DNA of 64,000 nucleotides from Nocardiopsis mwathae (GCF_014201195.1 NZ_JACHDS010000001.1:3596001-3660000), one strand, 5' to 3'; counted from the first letter of the stretch, positions 27,078 to 36,426 are shown. Notes: a model not told the origin generated them from the letters alone. Numbers and translations are program-made.

Positions 27078-27861
27078 CGTCTTCGGCAAGTTCCTTCAGG
27101 ACATGCGGCGGTCGATCATCGCCTGGGCCGTCGCGGTCGCGGCGGTCACCGCCATGTACAGCGCCTTCTGGCCGGCCATGGCGGACTCGGCCGAGCTGAT
27201 GGACGCCTACGTCGAGGCCATGCCCGAGGTCGCCCGGGCCATGGGCTGGGAGGACATGTCCTCCCCTGCCGGCTACCTCAACGCCACGGTCTTCGGGCTG
27301 CTCGCGCCCCTGCTGATGGTGATCGCCGCCATCGCGTTCGGCACCCGGGCCATCGCCGCCGACGAGGAGGAGGGCAAGCTGGAACTGGTCCTGGCCCACC
27401 CGGTCGGCCGGGTGAGCGTGCTGCTGCAGCGGTTCGCCGCGGTCGTGGTCGCCCTGGCCGTCATCGGGCTGGCCGCCCTGGCGACCCTCCTCCTGCTCGA
27501 ACCCCTTCTCGACCTCGGTATCGGGCCCTACCACCTGTTCGCGGCGACCGCCACGACGGTGCTGATCGCGCTCGTCTACGGCTCGGTCGCGCTGGCCGTC
27601 GGCGCGGCCACCGGCCGTCGGTCCTACGCCCTGGGCGGCGCGGTCCTGCTCGCGGCGATCGGCTACCTCGGCAACACTTTCGCCCTGCAGGTCGAGGAGC
27701 TGGAGTGGATGCGGTTCCTCTCGCCGTTCTACTACGGGTTCGACCCGAACCCGCTGGTCAACGGCTTCGACCCCGCCTACGCCGCCGTGCTCGTCGCCGT
27801 TCCGGTCGTGCTGGTCGCCCTCGGCCTGGGCGCGTTCACCCGCCGCGACATCGCGGTCTGA
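27064..27861 (+). CDS. ABC-2 type exporter permease
   Basis: 265 residues from ATG 27064, which has GGAGGGG 10 nt upstream. Six hydrophobic helices. The N-terminus NVFGKFLQDMRRSIIAWAVAV and the cytosolic loop AADEEEGKLELVLAHPVGR (a conserved coupling-loop pattern of ABC-2 permeases) identify the family. Translation is coupled to the ATPase by a 14-bp overlap. A perfect 20-bp hairpin follows. Confidence 0.88.
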   Translation: MLMRNVFGKFLQDMRRSIIAWAVAVAAVTAMYSAFWPAMADSAELMDAYVEAMPEVARAMGWEDMSSPAGYLNATVFGLLAPLLMVIAAIAFGTRAIAADEEEGKLELVLAHPVGRVSVLLQRFAAVVVALAVIGLAALATLLLLEPLLDLGIGPYHLFAATATTVLIALVYGSVALAVGAATGRRSYALGGAVLLAAIGYLGNTFALQVEELEWMRFLSPFYYGFDPNPLVNGFDPAYAAVLVAVPVVLVALGLGAFTRRDIAV

Positions 27862-27895
27862 ACACCGCACGGCCGGTATCGGCACCGGTCGATAA

Positions 27896-27940
27896 CGTGG
27901 CAGGGCCCGGTCGGGCGCACCCCGACCGGGCCCTGCCACG
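27896..27940. terminator. Bidirectional terminator hairpin
   Basis: 20 bp of perfect pairing (27896-27915 with 27921-27940) around CGCAC. It sits between the convergent ABC permease and ftsY genes. No U-run. Confidence 0.75.
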
Positions 27941-27968
27941 AGGGCGGCCACCCGCCGCCGTCGGGCGG

Positions 27969-29153
27969 TCAGTCCTCACCGAGGATCGCGTCGACGAACG
28001 CCTCGGCGTCGAAGGGCGCCAGGTCGTCCGGTCCCTCGCCGAGCCCGACCAGCTTGACCGGGACACCCAGTTCGCGCTGCACCTGGATGATGATGCCGCC
28101 CTTCGCGGTGCCGTCCAGCTTGGTGAGCACGATGCCGGTGATGTTGACGGCCTCGGCGAACACGCGTGCCTGGCGCAGCCCGTTCTGCCCCGTGGTGGCG
28201 TCGAGCACCAGCAGCACCTCGTCGACCTGGGACTTCTTCTCCACGACGCGCTTGACCTTGCCGAGCTCGTCCATCAGGCCGGTCTTGGTGTGCAGGCGCC
28301 CCGCGGTGTCGATGATGACCGTGTCGGCGCCCTCGTCCATGCCGCGCGCCACCGCGTCGAAGGCGACACTCGCCGGGTCGGCGCCCTCGTCCTTGCGGAC
28401 CACCGGGGCACCGACGCGCGACCCCCAGGTCTCCAGCTGGTCGGCGGCGGCCGCGCGGAAGGTGTCGGCGGCACCGAGCACCACGCTGCGCCCGTCGCCG
28501 ACCAGCACGCGGCCGAGCTTGCCGGTGGTGGTGGTCTTGCCGGTGCCGTTCACCCCGACGATCATGAGCACCGCGGGCCGGTCGCCGTGCGGGTCGGTGC
28601 GCACGGCGCGGTCGAGCCGGGGGTCGATCTGCGCGATCAGCTCCTCGCGCAGCATCCCGCGCACTTCCTCGGGAGTGCGGCCGCCCTGCACCTTGACCTT
28701 GGTGCGCAGGTTGTCGACGATCTGCGAGGCCGCGGTCACGCCGACGTCGGCGGTGATGAGCGTGTCCTCGATCTCGTCCCAGGCGTCGTCGTCGAGCTTG
28801 TCGGCGGAAAGGAGCGACAGCAGCCCCTGCCCGAAGGTGCTCTGCGAGCGGGCGAGCCGGGCGCGCAGCCGCACCAGCCGCCCGGCCGACGGCGGCGGGG
28901 TCTCCAGCTCCGGAGCCGCCGGGGCCTCGACGGGCGGTGCCTCCGCCGTGGCGGTGGCGGGTGCCCCGGCCGGTTCCTCCCGCTCCTCCGGTTCGGCGAC
29001 GGCGGTGCCCGCTTCCGCGGTCGTCGCGTCCGTCACCTCGGCGGACGGCTTCTCGTCGGTGACCCCGGGGCGCCGGGGCCGGATCAGGAAGACGCCGCCG
29101 AACACCAGGACGGCGATGAGGAAGATCGCAACGGCGAAGATCGAGTAGTCCAT
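27969..29153 (-). CDS. ftsY: SRP receptor FtsY
   Basis: 394 residues. An N-terminal membrane anchor (FAVAIFLIAVLVFGGVFLI) is followed by an acidic, Pro/Ala-rich A domain (about 40-95) and the NG GTPase: GVNGTGKTTTTGKLGRV, GAADTFRAAAADQLE, DTAGRLHTK and LTKLDGTAKGG, ending GEGPDDLAPFDAEAFVDAIL. Receives SRP-ribosome complexes at the membrane. ATG 29153. It lies between the B12 permease and the ABC exporter. Confidence 0.96.
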   Translation of the reverse strand: MDYSIFAVAIFLIAVLVFGGVFLIRPRRPGVTDEKPSAEVTDATTAEAGTAVAEPEEREEPAGAPATATAEAPPVEAPAAPELETPPPSAGRLVRLRARLARSQSTFGQGLLSLLSADKLDDDAWDEIEDTLITADVGVTAASQIVDNLRTKVKVQGGRTPEEVRGMLREELIAQIDPRLDRAVRTDPHGDRPAVLMIVGVNGTGKTTTTGKLGRVLVGDGRSVVLGAADTFRAAAADQLETWGSRVGAPVVRKDEGADPASVAFDAVARGMDEGADTVIIDTAGRLHTKTGLMDELGKVKRVVEKKSQVDEVLLVLDATTGQNGLRQARVFAEAVNITGIVLTKLDGTAKGGIIIQVQRELGVPVKLVGLGEGPDDLAPFDAEAFVDAILGED

Positions 29154-29219
29154 AACGTCGTCCAGTTTCGCAGAAGCACGGGCACGATCGGATCACTGCG
29201 GGGGTGACGTGGGATGACA

Positions 29220-30254
29220 TCACATCGAACGGTCGCGTGTCCCCCGCAGCACGATGATGAAGAACGGAGCGCCGAGGAAGGCCGTCACCACCCCCAGCGG
29301 GAGTTCGGCCGGGGCGATGACGGTGCGCGCCACGATGTCCACCAGCACCAGGAAGGCGCCGCCGACCAGAAGTGACATCGGCAGGATCATCCGGTAGCCG
29401 GTGCCCACCAGTCGGCGCACGATGTGCGGAACGACGATGCCCACGAACCCGATCAGCCCGCTGACCGCCACCGCCGCCGCGGTCGCCAGGGAGGCGGCGG
29501 AGATCACGATCAGCCGCACCGCCGTCGCATTGAGCCCGAGACTCACCGCCTTCTCGTCGCCGAGCGCGAGCATGTCGAGCAGGTAGCCGCAACCGAGCAG
29601 CACCACCATGGCCGCGACGGCATACGGCGTGACCATCACGATGTCATCCCAGCCGCTCCTGCCCAGTCCGCCCAGCACCCAGGCGTAGATGCGCTGCAGC
29701 TCCTCGATGCGCATCTGCTGCAGCAGCGTCTGTACCGCCGACAGGAAGGAGGAGACGGCGACGCCGGCGAGCACGAGCGAGGCCGTGCCGCCGCGCGCGG
29801 TGCTGTGGCCCAGGGCGTAGGCGGCGGCGACGCCCAGCAGAGCGCCGAGGAACGCCGCGACCGGGACCAGGGCGCGTGGTGAGTCGAACACGTCGCCACC
29901 GAAGGCGATCACCAGGGTCGCCCCCAGCCCGCCCCCGCTGGCCGCCCCCAACAGGTAGGGGTCGGCCAGCGGGTTGCGGAACACGCCCTGGTAGGCGGCG
30001 CCCGCACAGGCCAGCAGGCCGCCCACCATCGCGCCGAGGACGACACGCGGTAGGCGCAGCTCCACCAGGACCGCGGCCTGGCGGTCGTCGAGCGGGGACT
30101 CCATTCCCGGCCAGACGGGGGCGAGCAGGGCCCCGGCGATGTCGAGCGGGGTGATGGAGGCCGCCCCGGCGGCCACGCCGAGGACCATCGCCGCCACGAG
30201 GGCGGCGAGTCCGCCGAGGAGCCACGCCCACGACGGCCGGGAACGTCCGAACAA
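29220..30254 (-). CDS. btuC: FecCD/BtuC-type ABC importer permease (probable B12)
   Basis: 344 residues with about ten transmembrane helices. Family motifs: LRLPRVVLGAMVGGLLACAG, YQGVFRNPLADPYLLGAASG, and near the end SGLIGFVGIVVPHIVRRLVG with ELPLGVVTAFLGAPFFI. Permease of periplasmic-binding-protein importers for iron-siderophores or cobalamin. The upstream cobalamin riboswitch points to B12. The binding-protein gene precedes it by 6 bp. The expected ATPase gene does not follow; ftsY does. Confidence 0.85.
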   Translation of the reverse strand: MFGRSRPSWAWLLGGLAALVAAMVLGVAAGAASITPLDIAGALLAPVWPGMESPLDDRQAAVLVELRLPRVVLGAMVGGLLACAGAAYQGVFRNPLADPYLLGAASGGGLGATLVIAFGGDVFDSPRALVPVAAFLGALLGVAAAYALGHSTARGGTASLVLAGVAVSSFLSAVQTLLQQMRIEELQRIYAWVLGGLGRSGWDDIVMVTPYAVAAMVVLLGCGYLLDMLALGDEKAVSLGLNATAVRLIVISAASLATAAAVAVSGLIGFVGIVVPHIVRRLVGTGYRMILPMSLLVGGAFLVLVDIVARTVIAPAELPLGVVTAFLGAPFFIIVLRGTRDRSM

Positions 30255-30260
30255 TGGGGT

Positions 30261-31211
30261 CTAGCGCTCCTCGCCCGACGCGGCCAGGACGGCGTCGGAG
30301 ACCTCCTGGGCCAGGTCGACGACGCGCGGCCCCCAGCGGGAGGAGATGTCCTCGTCCAGCTGCACGATGTCGTCGTCCTGCACGGCGCTGACCTTGTCGA
30401 AGGCGGGGCGCTCGGCCACATCCTCGACGGCGTCCGCGCCGCCGTAGGCGAGGAAGATCAGGTCGGGGTCGGCCTCGACGATGAACTCCGGGGAGAGCTG
30501 CGGGTAGCCGCCGGAGGAGGCGGCGTCGTCGGCCTCGTCCGCGATGTTGGTCAGACCGAACTCGTTGTAGATCTGCCCGATGAAGGTGTCGGAGGTCGCC
30601 GAGTACATGGTGTCGTCGACCTCGTGGTAGTAGCTCAGGTCGGTGTCGCCGAGCTTCTCCTTGGTCTCGTCGACGATGCCGGTGATCTCGGACTCGACCC
30701 GGTCGGCCTCGGCGTCGGCGCTCTCGGCCTCGCCGGTGACCTCGCCGAGCAGACGGATCTGGTCGTAGGTGTCGTCGAGGGTCGTGGCCGCGTCCAGGAC
30801 CAGGACCGGGATTCCCAGCTTGTCCAGCTGCTCGGCCGCGTCCTCGGCGCTCCCGGCGAGGATCACCAGGTCGGGGTCCTCCTCGGAGATCGCCTCGACG
30901 CTGGGGGTGAAGCCGGAGAGGTCGGTGGTGGGCGCCTCCTCCGGGTAGTCGGAGTACTCGTCGGCGGCGGCGACCTGGTCGCCGGCGCCGATCGCGAAGA
31001 GCATCTCGGTGGTGCTGGGCGACAGCGAGACGATGCGCTGCGGCGCCTCGTCGATGGTCACCTCACCGCGGGCGTCGTCGACCGTGACGGGGAAGGCACC
31101 GCCGGAGTCGCCGGCCCCGGCGCCATCGGCGGTGTCGGGGCCGCCGCAGGCGGCGGTCAGAACCAGCGCGGCCGGCAGGAGGGCGGCCGACAGGCGGCGT
31201 GCGTTGCGCAC
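30261..31211 (-). CDS. btuF: Cobalamin/iron ABC transporter substrate-binding lipoprotein
   Basis: 316 residues. The signal peptide has lipobox LTAACGG. The mature protein has the type III binding-protein pattern: APQRIVSLSPSTTEMLFAIG, AADEYSDYPEEA, DPDLVILAG, VLVLDAATTLDDTYDQIRLL and IVEADPDLIFLAYGG. The segment around YSDYPEEA is common in BtuF-like proteins. First gene of a two-gene unit with the permease; controlled by the riboswitch directly upstream on the minus strand. An iron-siderophore ligand remains possible, but the riboswitch favours B12. Confidence 0.87.
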   Translation of the reverse strand: MRNARRLSAALLPAALVLTAACGGPDTADGAGAGDSGGAFPVTVDDARGEVTIDEAPQRIVSLSPSTTEMLFAIGAGDQVAAADEYSDYPEEAPTTDLSGFTPSVEAISEEDPDLVILAGSAEDAAEQLDKLGIPVLVLDAATTLDDTYDQIRLLGEVTGEAESADAEADRVESEITGIVDETKEKLGDTDLSYYHEVDDTMYSATSDTFIGQIYNEFGLTNIADEADDAASSGGYPQLSPEFIVEADPDLIFLAYGGADAVEDVAERPAFDKVSAVQDDDIVQLDEDISSRWGPRVVDLAQEVSDAVLAASGEER

Positions 31212-31299
31212 GGGTCTCCTTCGAGGGACTCAAGGGCTGGGGGAAGGCTCCGAGTCCGCCGGTGTGGTGACGGACCGTCCTTTCCCACGAGGACAGGTG

Positions 31300-31450
31300 T
31301 CGTCGGCGGCTGGGCGAGGCGGCCTGGCTCGTCCCGGCACCCGGTCACGGGCGTCGGGCTCCACAGTTGCGGGACAGCGCCGGATTCCCCGACCACCTCA
31401 CGGCGGCCGACCGGACTTCGCTCACCCAGTGCCGTTGTGCCGCCGGTACG
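31300..31450 (-). ncRNA. Cobalamin riboswitch
   Basis: On the minus strand, reading toward the btuF start: GAAGTCCGG (about 31417-31409), GGGGAATCCGGCGC (31390-31377), TCCCGCAACTGTGG (31374-31361) and GAGCCAGGCC (31330-31321). This is the order and near-consensus of the B12-riboswitch core ending in the B12-box-like CCCGCAACTGT and the GCCAGG element. The edges are approximate. The coding start follows about 90 nt later. Expected to repress import when adenosyl- or other cobalamins are abundant. Confidence 0.8.
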
Positions 31451-31560
31451 TACCGCCGACACAACGTGTCCACTTTATCCCTTGTGGCCACTTCCATGGC
31501 GGGCCCATCGGCCTTCCCGGCCGCGACCCACGCCCCGTTTCGGGCAGAACGCCTTCTCCC

Positions 31561-31634
31561 CCGGTGATCTCGGGAGATCGGGAGATCGGTCGGACTCTCC
31601 GCCACGATTCGAACCGTTCTCCCGAGGTCACCGG
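31561..31634. repeat. Inverted repeat downstream of smc
   Basis: 17-bp arms CCGGTGATCTCGGGAGA (31561-31577) and 31618-31634, one mismatch that still pairs as G-U, loop 40 nt. It lies 42 bp past the smc stop on the minus strand. The arm resembles the CGTTGATCTCGG termini of the palindromic family but is not close enough to be certain. Confidence 0.5.
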
Positions 31635-31676
31635 AGGCAGGGGCGCCCACCCGCGCGAATCCGGGGCCGACCGGTG

Positions 31677-34600
31677 TCAGCGGCGGTCGAGGCGCTGGCT
31701 GATGACCTGGGAGATGCCGTCGCCCTGCATGGTGACCCCGTAGAGCGCGTCGGCCGCCTCCATGGTGCGCTTCTGGTGGGTGATCACGATCAGCTGCGAG
31801 CAGGACCGCAGCTCGTCGAAGATCACCAGAAGACGCTGCAGGTTGGTGTCGTCCAGGGCCGCCTCGACCTCGTCCATGACGTAGAAGGGCGAGGGCCGGG
31901 CCTTGAAGATGGCGGCGAGGAACGCGACCGCGGTCAGGGAGCGTTCGCCGCCGGAGAGGAGGGAGAGGCGCTTGACCTTCTTACCCGGGGGCCGGGCCTC
32001 GACCTCGACGCCGGTGGTGAGCATGTCGTCGGGCTCGGTGAGGACGAGCTTGCCCTCGCCTCCCGGGAACAGGCGGCCGAAGATCGCCGCGAACTCGCGT
32101 TCCACGTCGGCGTAGGCGGCGGTGAAGACCTCGCGGACCCGGGCGTCGACCTCCTCGACGATGCCCAGCAGCTCGCGCCGGGTCTTCTTGATGTCCTCCA
32201 GCTGCGCGGTGAGGAACGCGTGGCGCTCCTCCAGGGCCGCGAACTCCTCCAGGGCCAGCGGGTTGATCTTGCCGAGCTGGTTGAGCTGCCGCTCGGCGGT
32301 GCGGGCGCGCTTCTCCTGGACCTCCCGGACGAAGGGGACGGGCACGGCCTCGCCCTCGGGCGCGTCGGTCGGCGGCGGCACCGGGACGCGGGGGCCGTAC
32401 TCGGCGATGAGCGTGGGCACATCCACGCCCATCTCCTCCACGGCCTTGGTCTCCAGCTGTTCCAGCCGCAGCTTGCGCTCGGCGCGGGCGACCTCGCTGC
32501 CGTGGACGACGTTGACCAGCTTCTCCAGCTCCACCGAGAGCTCCCGTACGCGCGCCCGCACGGTCTTGAGCTCGGCGTCGCGCACCGACCGCTCCTCCTC
32601 GGCCGTCGCCCGCTCGGCGTCGGCCGCGGCCAGGGAGGACTCGATGCGCCGGAGGGACTCGGCCGCCCCCTGGGCGACCGCCTTGGCGATGACGGACTGG
32701 CGGCGGCGGCGTTCGCGGCGGCGCGCGGCACGCTCGCGGCTCTGGCGCTCGGCGGCGGCCGCACGCATCAGGCTCTCGGCGCGCCCGGCGATGGACCGGA
32801 CGCGCTCCTCGGCGGTGCGGACGGCGAGCCGCCCCTCCATCTCGGCTGCGCGGGAGGCGGCCGCGCGCTCCGCCAGGGCGTCGCGCTGCCCGGTGTCGGG
32901 TTCGCCGTCGTCGACGGGCTCGGCCTCGGCCTCGGCGAGGCGCTCCTCCAGTTCGGCGAGGCGGTCCAGGTCGCTCTGGCGCCCGGCGGCGGCCTTGGCC
33001 GCGGCGGCGGTGTAGCGCTCCACCTCGGCGGCGGCCGAGCGGGCCTGCCCGCCGAGCTTGCCGACCTGCTGGGCGACCTCGTTGCGGCGCTTGGCGGAGG
33101 CGCGGCGGCGGACGGCGATCTCCTCCACGGCGGCGGCCGCCTCGGCACGCTCACGCCTGGCCTCGTCCAGGTCGGCGGCGGCCCGCTTGGCGGCGCTGAC
33201 GGCCTCCTCCAGGCGCTCGACGGCCTCGTCGACGGCGGCCTGCACCTCCAGCAGGCTGGGGGCGGAAGAGGAGCCGCCGTGCACCAGGGCGGCGGTGAAC
33301 ACGTCGCCGTCGGAGGTGACGGCCCGCACACCCGGGTGGGCGCCGATCACCGCGCGGGCCTGGGCGGCGCCGGCGACGAGGACGACCCGGTCCAGCAGCG
33401 CGGCGACGGCCTCGGCCAGGGACGGCGGAGGGGTGACGGCGTCGGCGGCGTAGCGCAGGCCGTCCGGCAGCCGCGGCCACCGGTCGCGCGGGGGCACGGT
33501 GCCGCCGCTCCCCGCCGATGCCGCGACGACGATCCCCGCGCGCCCGGCGTCGTCGTTCTTGAGCAGGTCGAGTGCGGCCGCGGCGGCGGGCGCGTCGGCG
33601 ACGGCCACGGCGTCGGAGGCCACGCCGAGCGCTGCGGAGACGGCGGTCTCGTGGCCGGGCTCGACCTCGATCAGGGCGGCGAACGAGCCGAGCAGGCCGG
33701 GCAGCCGCTCGGCGGCGGAGAGCAGGGCGGCGGCGCCGTCCTTGCGGTCGAGGCCCATCTCCAGGGCCTCCTTGCGGGCGGCGATCGCGGCGCGCTCGCG
33801 CTCGGCCATGCTCTCGGCGTCGCGCAGCTCGCTGACCCGCGCCTCGGTGGCGGCCAGTACCTGCCGGGCATGCTCGTGGGAGGCGTCGAGTTCGGCGTCG
33901 CCCTCGTCGAGCCCGGCGGAGTCCTCGGCGGCCTGCTCGTATTCGGCCTGGGCGATCTCGGCGCGCTCGCGGGCCTCGGCCGCGGCGTCCTCCAGACGCT
34001 CCACCTCGGCCTCGCTGGCGGCCAGGCGGCTGCGCAGCGCGTCGACGCGGCCGCGGAGCTTGGCCATGCCCTCCCGGCGGTCGGCGGCTGCACGCGCGAG
34101 GTGGGCGATACGCCGCTCTTCTTCCTTCAGGCCGTCCTCGGCGGCGCTGCGCTCGGCGACGGCGGCCTCCAGGCGCTCTCGGGCATCGTCCAGGCGGAAC
34201 TCCAGCTCCTCCTCCTGGGCGCGCACCTCTTCGGCTTCGGCCTCCATCTCCTCCGGTTCGCGGCCGTGCCGTTCCTCTTCGGGCTGGGCGGCGAGGTTGC
34301 GGTGGCGTTCGGCGGCCAGGCCCGCCACGGCGCTGAGGCGCTCCTTGAGCCGGGACAGACCGTGGAAGGTGTCCTGGGCCTGGGAGAGGACGGGAGCGGC
34401 GGCGGCTGCGGCGGCGTCCAGCTCGGTCTCGCGGGACTGGGCGTCGGCGAGCGCCTTCTCGGCGGCCTCGCGGCGGGCGCGGACGGCCGACTCGTCGGCC
34501 TCCTCCTTCTGCAGCGCCTCGGTGAGGGTGACGATGTCGTCGGCGAGCAGCCGGAGGCGGGCGTCGCGCAGATCGGCCTGGATGACGGCGGCGCGGCGGG

Positions 34601-35234
34601 CGAGCTCGGCCTGGCGGCCCAGCGGTTTGAGCTGACGGCGCAGCTCGGCGGTGAGGTCGGTGACGCGGTCGAGGTTGCCCTGCATCGAGTCGAGCTTGCG
34701 CAGCGCCTTCTCTTTGCGCTTGCGGTGCTTGAGGATGCCGGCGGCCTCCTCGATGAGCGAGCGCCGCTCCTCGGGGCCGGCGTGCAGGACGGTGTCGAGT
34801 TGGCCCTGGCCGACGATGACGTGCATCTCGCGGCCGATGCCGGAGTCGCTGAGGAGATCCTGGATGTCGAGGAGGCGGCAGGTGTCGCCGTTGATCGCGT
34901 ACTCCGAGCCGCCGTTGCGGAACAGCGTCCGCCTGATGGTGACCTCGGAGTACTCGATGGGCAGGGCGCCGTCGGTGTTGTCGATGGTCAGACTGACCTC
35001 GGCCCGGCCGAGCGCGGGGCGGGAGGACGTCCCGGCGAAGATGACGTCCTCCATCTTGCCGCCGCGCAGCGACTTGGCGCCCTGCTCGCCCATGACCCAG
35101 GCCAGGGCGTCGACGACGTTGGACTTGCCGGAGCCGTTGGGGCCGACGACACAGGTGATTCCGGGCTCGAAGCGCAGCGTCGTGGCCGACGCGAAGGATT
35201 TGAATCCCCGCAGCGTGAGGTTCTTCAGGTACAC
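31677..35234 (-). CDS. smc: Chromosome segregation protein SMC
   Basis: 1185 residues, normal length. Head: YLKNLTLRGFKSFASATTLR, Walker A GPNGSGKSNVVDAL at about 32, GEQGAKSLRGG and AGILKHRKRKEKAL. Two long Arg/Glu/Ala coiled coils flank a hinge at about 500-660. The C-terminal head has the signature LSGGERSLTAVAFL and Walker B FYVMDEVEAALDDTN, then VITHQKRTMEAAD. Forms the condensin ring with ScpA/B. GTG 35234 has GAGGAGGG upstream. Downstream of mutM, rnc and acyP in the usual order. Confidence 0.97.
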   Translation of the reverse strand: MYLKNLTLRGFKSFASATTLRFEPGITCVVGPNGSGKSNVVDALAWVMGEQGAKSLRGGKMEDVIFAGTSSRPALGRAEVSLTIDNTDGALPIEYSEVTIRRTLFRNGGSEYAINGDTCRLLDIQDLLSDSGIGREMHVIVGQGQLDTVLHAGPEERRSLIEEAAGILKHRKRKEKALRKLDSMQGNLDRVTDLTAELRRQLKPLGRQAELARRAAVIQADLRDARLRLLADDIVTLTEALQKEEADESAVRARREAAEKALADAQSRETELDAAAAAAAPVLSQAQDTFHGLSRLKERLSAVAGLAAERHRNLAAQPEEERHGREPEEMEAEAEEVRAQEEELEFRLDDARERLEAAVAERSAAEDGLKEEERRIAHLARAAADRREGMAKLRGRVDALRSRLAASEAEVERLEDAAAEARERAEIAQAEYEQAAEDSAGLDEGDAELDASHEHARQVLAATEARVSELRDAESMAERERAAIAARKEALEMGLDRKDGAAALLSAAERLPGLLGSFAALIEVEPGHETAVSAALGVASDAVAVADAPAAAAALDLLKNDDAGRAGIVVAASAGSGGTVPPRDRWPRLPDGLRYAADAVTPPPSLAEAVAALLDRVVLVAGAAQARAVIGAHPGVRAVTSDGDVFTAALVHGGSSSAPSLLEVQAAVDEAVERLEEAVSAAKRAAADLDEARRERAEAAAAVEEIAVRRRASAKRRNEVAQQVGKLGGQARSAAAEVERYTAAAAKAAAGRQSDLDRLAELEERLAEAEAEPVDDGEPDTGQRDALAERAAASRAAEMEGRLAVRTAEERVRSIAGRAESLMRAAAAERQSRERAARRRERRRRQSVIAKAVAQGAAESLRRIESSLAAADAERATAEEERSVRDAELKTVRARVRELSVELEKLVNVVHGSEVARAERKLRLEQLETKAVEEMGVDVPTLIAEYGPRVPVPPPTDAPEGEAVPVPFVREVQEKRARTAERQLNQLGKINPLALEEFAALEERHAFLTAQLEDIKKTRRELLGIVEEVDARVREVFTAAYADVEREFAAIFGRLFPGGEGKLVLTEPDDMLTTGVEVEARPPGKKVKRLSLLSGGERSLTAVAFLAAIFKARPSPFYVMDEVEAALDDTNLQRLLVIFDELRSCSQLIVITHQKRTMEAADALYGVTMQGDGISQVISQRLDRR

Positions 35235-35611
35235 GCCCGGCGGCCCTCCTCCCCTGCGCGCCCCCGCACGCCTGTGTTCATCGGCTCGTGCCCCACAAGG
35301 GTGCCATGAACGCCGCGCGGATGCCGCCTGATCGCCGCGGTGTCGGCCATGGTCATAGCCACAGCGGGGTGGCGCGACGGTGTTCGGGGGGCGGGCCGGG
35401 GGAATAGGGAGTCCGACCCTGGGCATAGCCGATTGCAGGATCCACCGAAGGTTGTGGGAATCGCCCCGGGGGTATGCCCTAGAGAAAGGGTCAAGGGTCG
35501 GAAAAGAACGGGCAAGGAGAACCCCTACACGAACCCTAGGGACGCCGGAACGCCGGGCGTCCCTTGACCGGCCGTTGTGTCAGGGCGGGTTCGCGATATG
35601 CGGGGTGGGCG
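35235..35611. other. Intergenic region upstream of smc
   Basis: 377 bp between smc and the coiled-coil gene, both on the minus strand. It holds the terminator-like hairpin at 35538-35564. The rest likely contains the smc promoter; no convincing -35/-10 pair was found, and no gene. Confidence 0.35.
35538..35564 (-). terminator. Hairpin after the coiled-coil gene
   Basis: AGGGACGCC (35538-35546) pairs with GGCGTCCCT (35556-35564), loop 9 nt, about 50 bp downstream of the small gene's stop on the minus strand. Confidence 0.5.
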
Positions 35612-35803
35612 TTACGCGAGTGCGGGCTCGCGATCGGTCGCACTTACCGTGACGTCGGTGACGGCTGCCGAAAGCTGATCGTTGTGGGCCTGAAGTCGTC
35701 CGATCTCGTCTTCGAGGTCACGTACTCGCTTCTGCAGCCGACGCATCTCCTGAACCATACGAGGATCAGGACCGCCAACGTGGCCGAACAGAGCCTTCGC
35801 CAT
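35612..35803 (-). CDS. Small conserved coiled-coil protein
   Basis: 63 residues: MAKALFGHVGGPDPRMVQEM, then RRLQKRVRDLEDEIGRLQ and NDQLSAAVTDV. The second part is a heptad coiled coil. ATG 35803 has GGAGG 8 nt upstream; an earlier in-frame ATG (35821) has none. I recall this N-terminus as a recurrent actinobacterial small protein without assigned function; no database check was possible. It stands alone between smc and acyP. Confidence 0.7.
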   Translation of the reverse strand: MAKALFGHVGGPDPRMVQEMRRLQKRVRDLEDEIGRLQAHNDQLSAAVTDVTVSATDREPALA

Positions 35804-36119
35804 GATGTGGGTCCTCCACACTGAGTGACCAGACTGTTGGCACGCACATTTGAGCCACGAATCCGCGGGCGGGCGCTGCTCGCCGTCCGCGTCGTGAAAG
35901 GAAAGGCGCGCGGTCTGCCTTCCAGCGTCTCACTATGGGCGCCCCTGGTCAAGATTGACTGAAACCGTAAGTAACCAAACAGTAACCGGGCATGTCACTT
36001 CGCGCGATTCGGCATCGGGTACCCCCGGTCGGATGCGCCCCGAACCGTCGCAGCAGCGGGCAGGCGGATCACGACGCGGCGCAACGGCGCCCACGAATCG
36101 CGTTGTCCTTCCAGCATAC
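35804..36119. other. Intergenic region upstream of the coiled-coil gene
   Basis: 316 bp. It contains a direct repeat AGTAACC (two copies 11 bp apart, near 35970-35987) and TTGACC (minus strand, 35952-35947). No gene recognised. Confidence 0.3.
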
Positions 36120-36413
36120 TCACCGCTCCGCGAATCCGGAGAAGGAACCCCCCGGTTTTCCCCAACGTTCAACGACCGAATCCACACGACCAGGCGTCTC
36201 ACCGCTGCGCAGGTAGCCGAGCAGTTGCTCACACGCCTCTCGCGCCCCTTCCGCGACGACCTCCACGCGGCCGTCGGACAGGTTGGTGGCCGCACCGACC
36301 AGCCCGAGCTCCAGTGCGCGGGCCCGCACCGACCAGCGGAAGCCGACCCCCTGCACACGCCCGCGCACCCATGCGGTCATCCGCACATCGCTCACCCGTT
36401 CATCCCCGTTCAT
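36120..36413 (-). CDS. acyP: Acylphosphatase
   Basis: 97 residues from ATG 36413. The active-site loop [13 protein letters not shown] supplies the catalytic Arg, and [13 protein letters not shown] supplies the catalytic Asn. Hydrolyses acyl phosphates. The best ribosome site (GGGGA, 7 nt) belongs to GTG 36395, so the true N-terminus may be 6 residues shorter. Downstream of mutM by 13 bp. Confidence 0.92.
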   Translation of the reverse strand: MNGDERVSDVRMTAWVRGRVQGVGFRWSVRARALELGLVGAATNLSDGRVEVVAEGAREACEQLLGYLRSGETPGRVDSVVERWGKPGGSFSGFAER

Positions 36414-36426
36414 TCCTCGACTGCGG

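Noticed and set aside
30624-35309. A 1561-codon open frame on the plus strand
   Set aside because: Antisense to btuF, the riboswitch and smc. High GC content keeps the frame open; its Gly/Leu/Val-rich translation has no domain, while smc on the other strand is complete.
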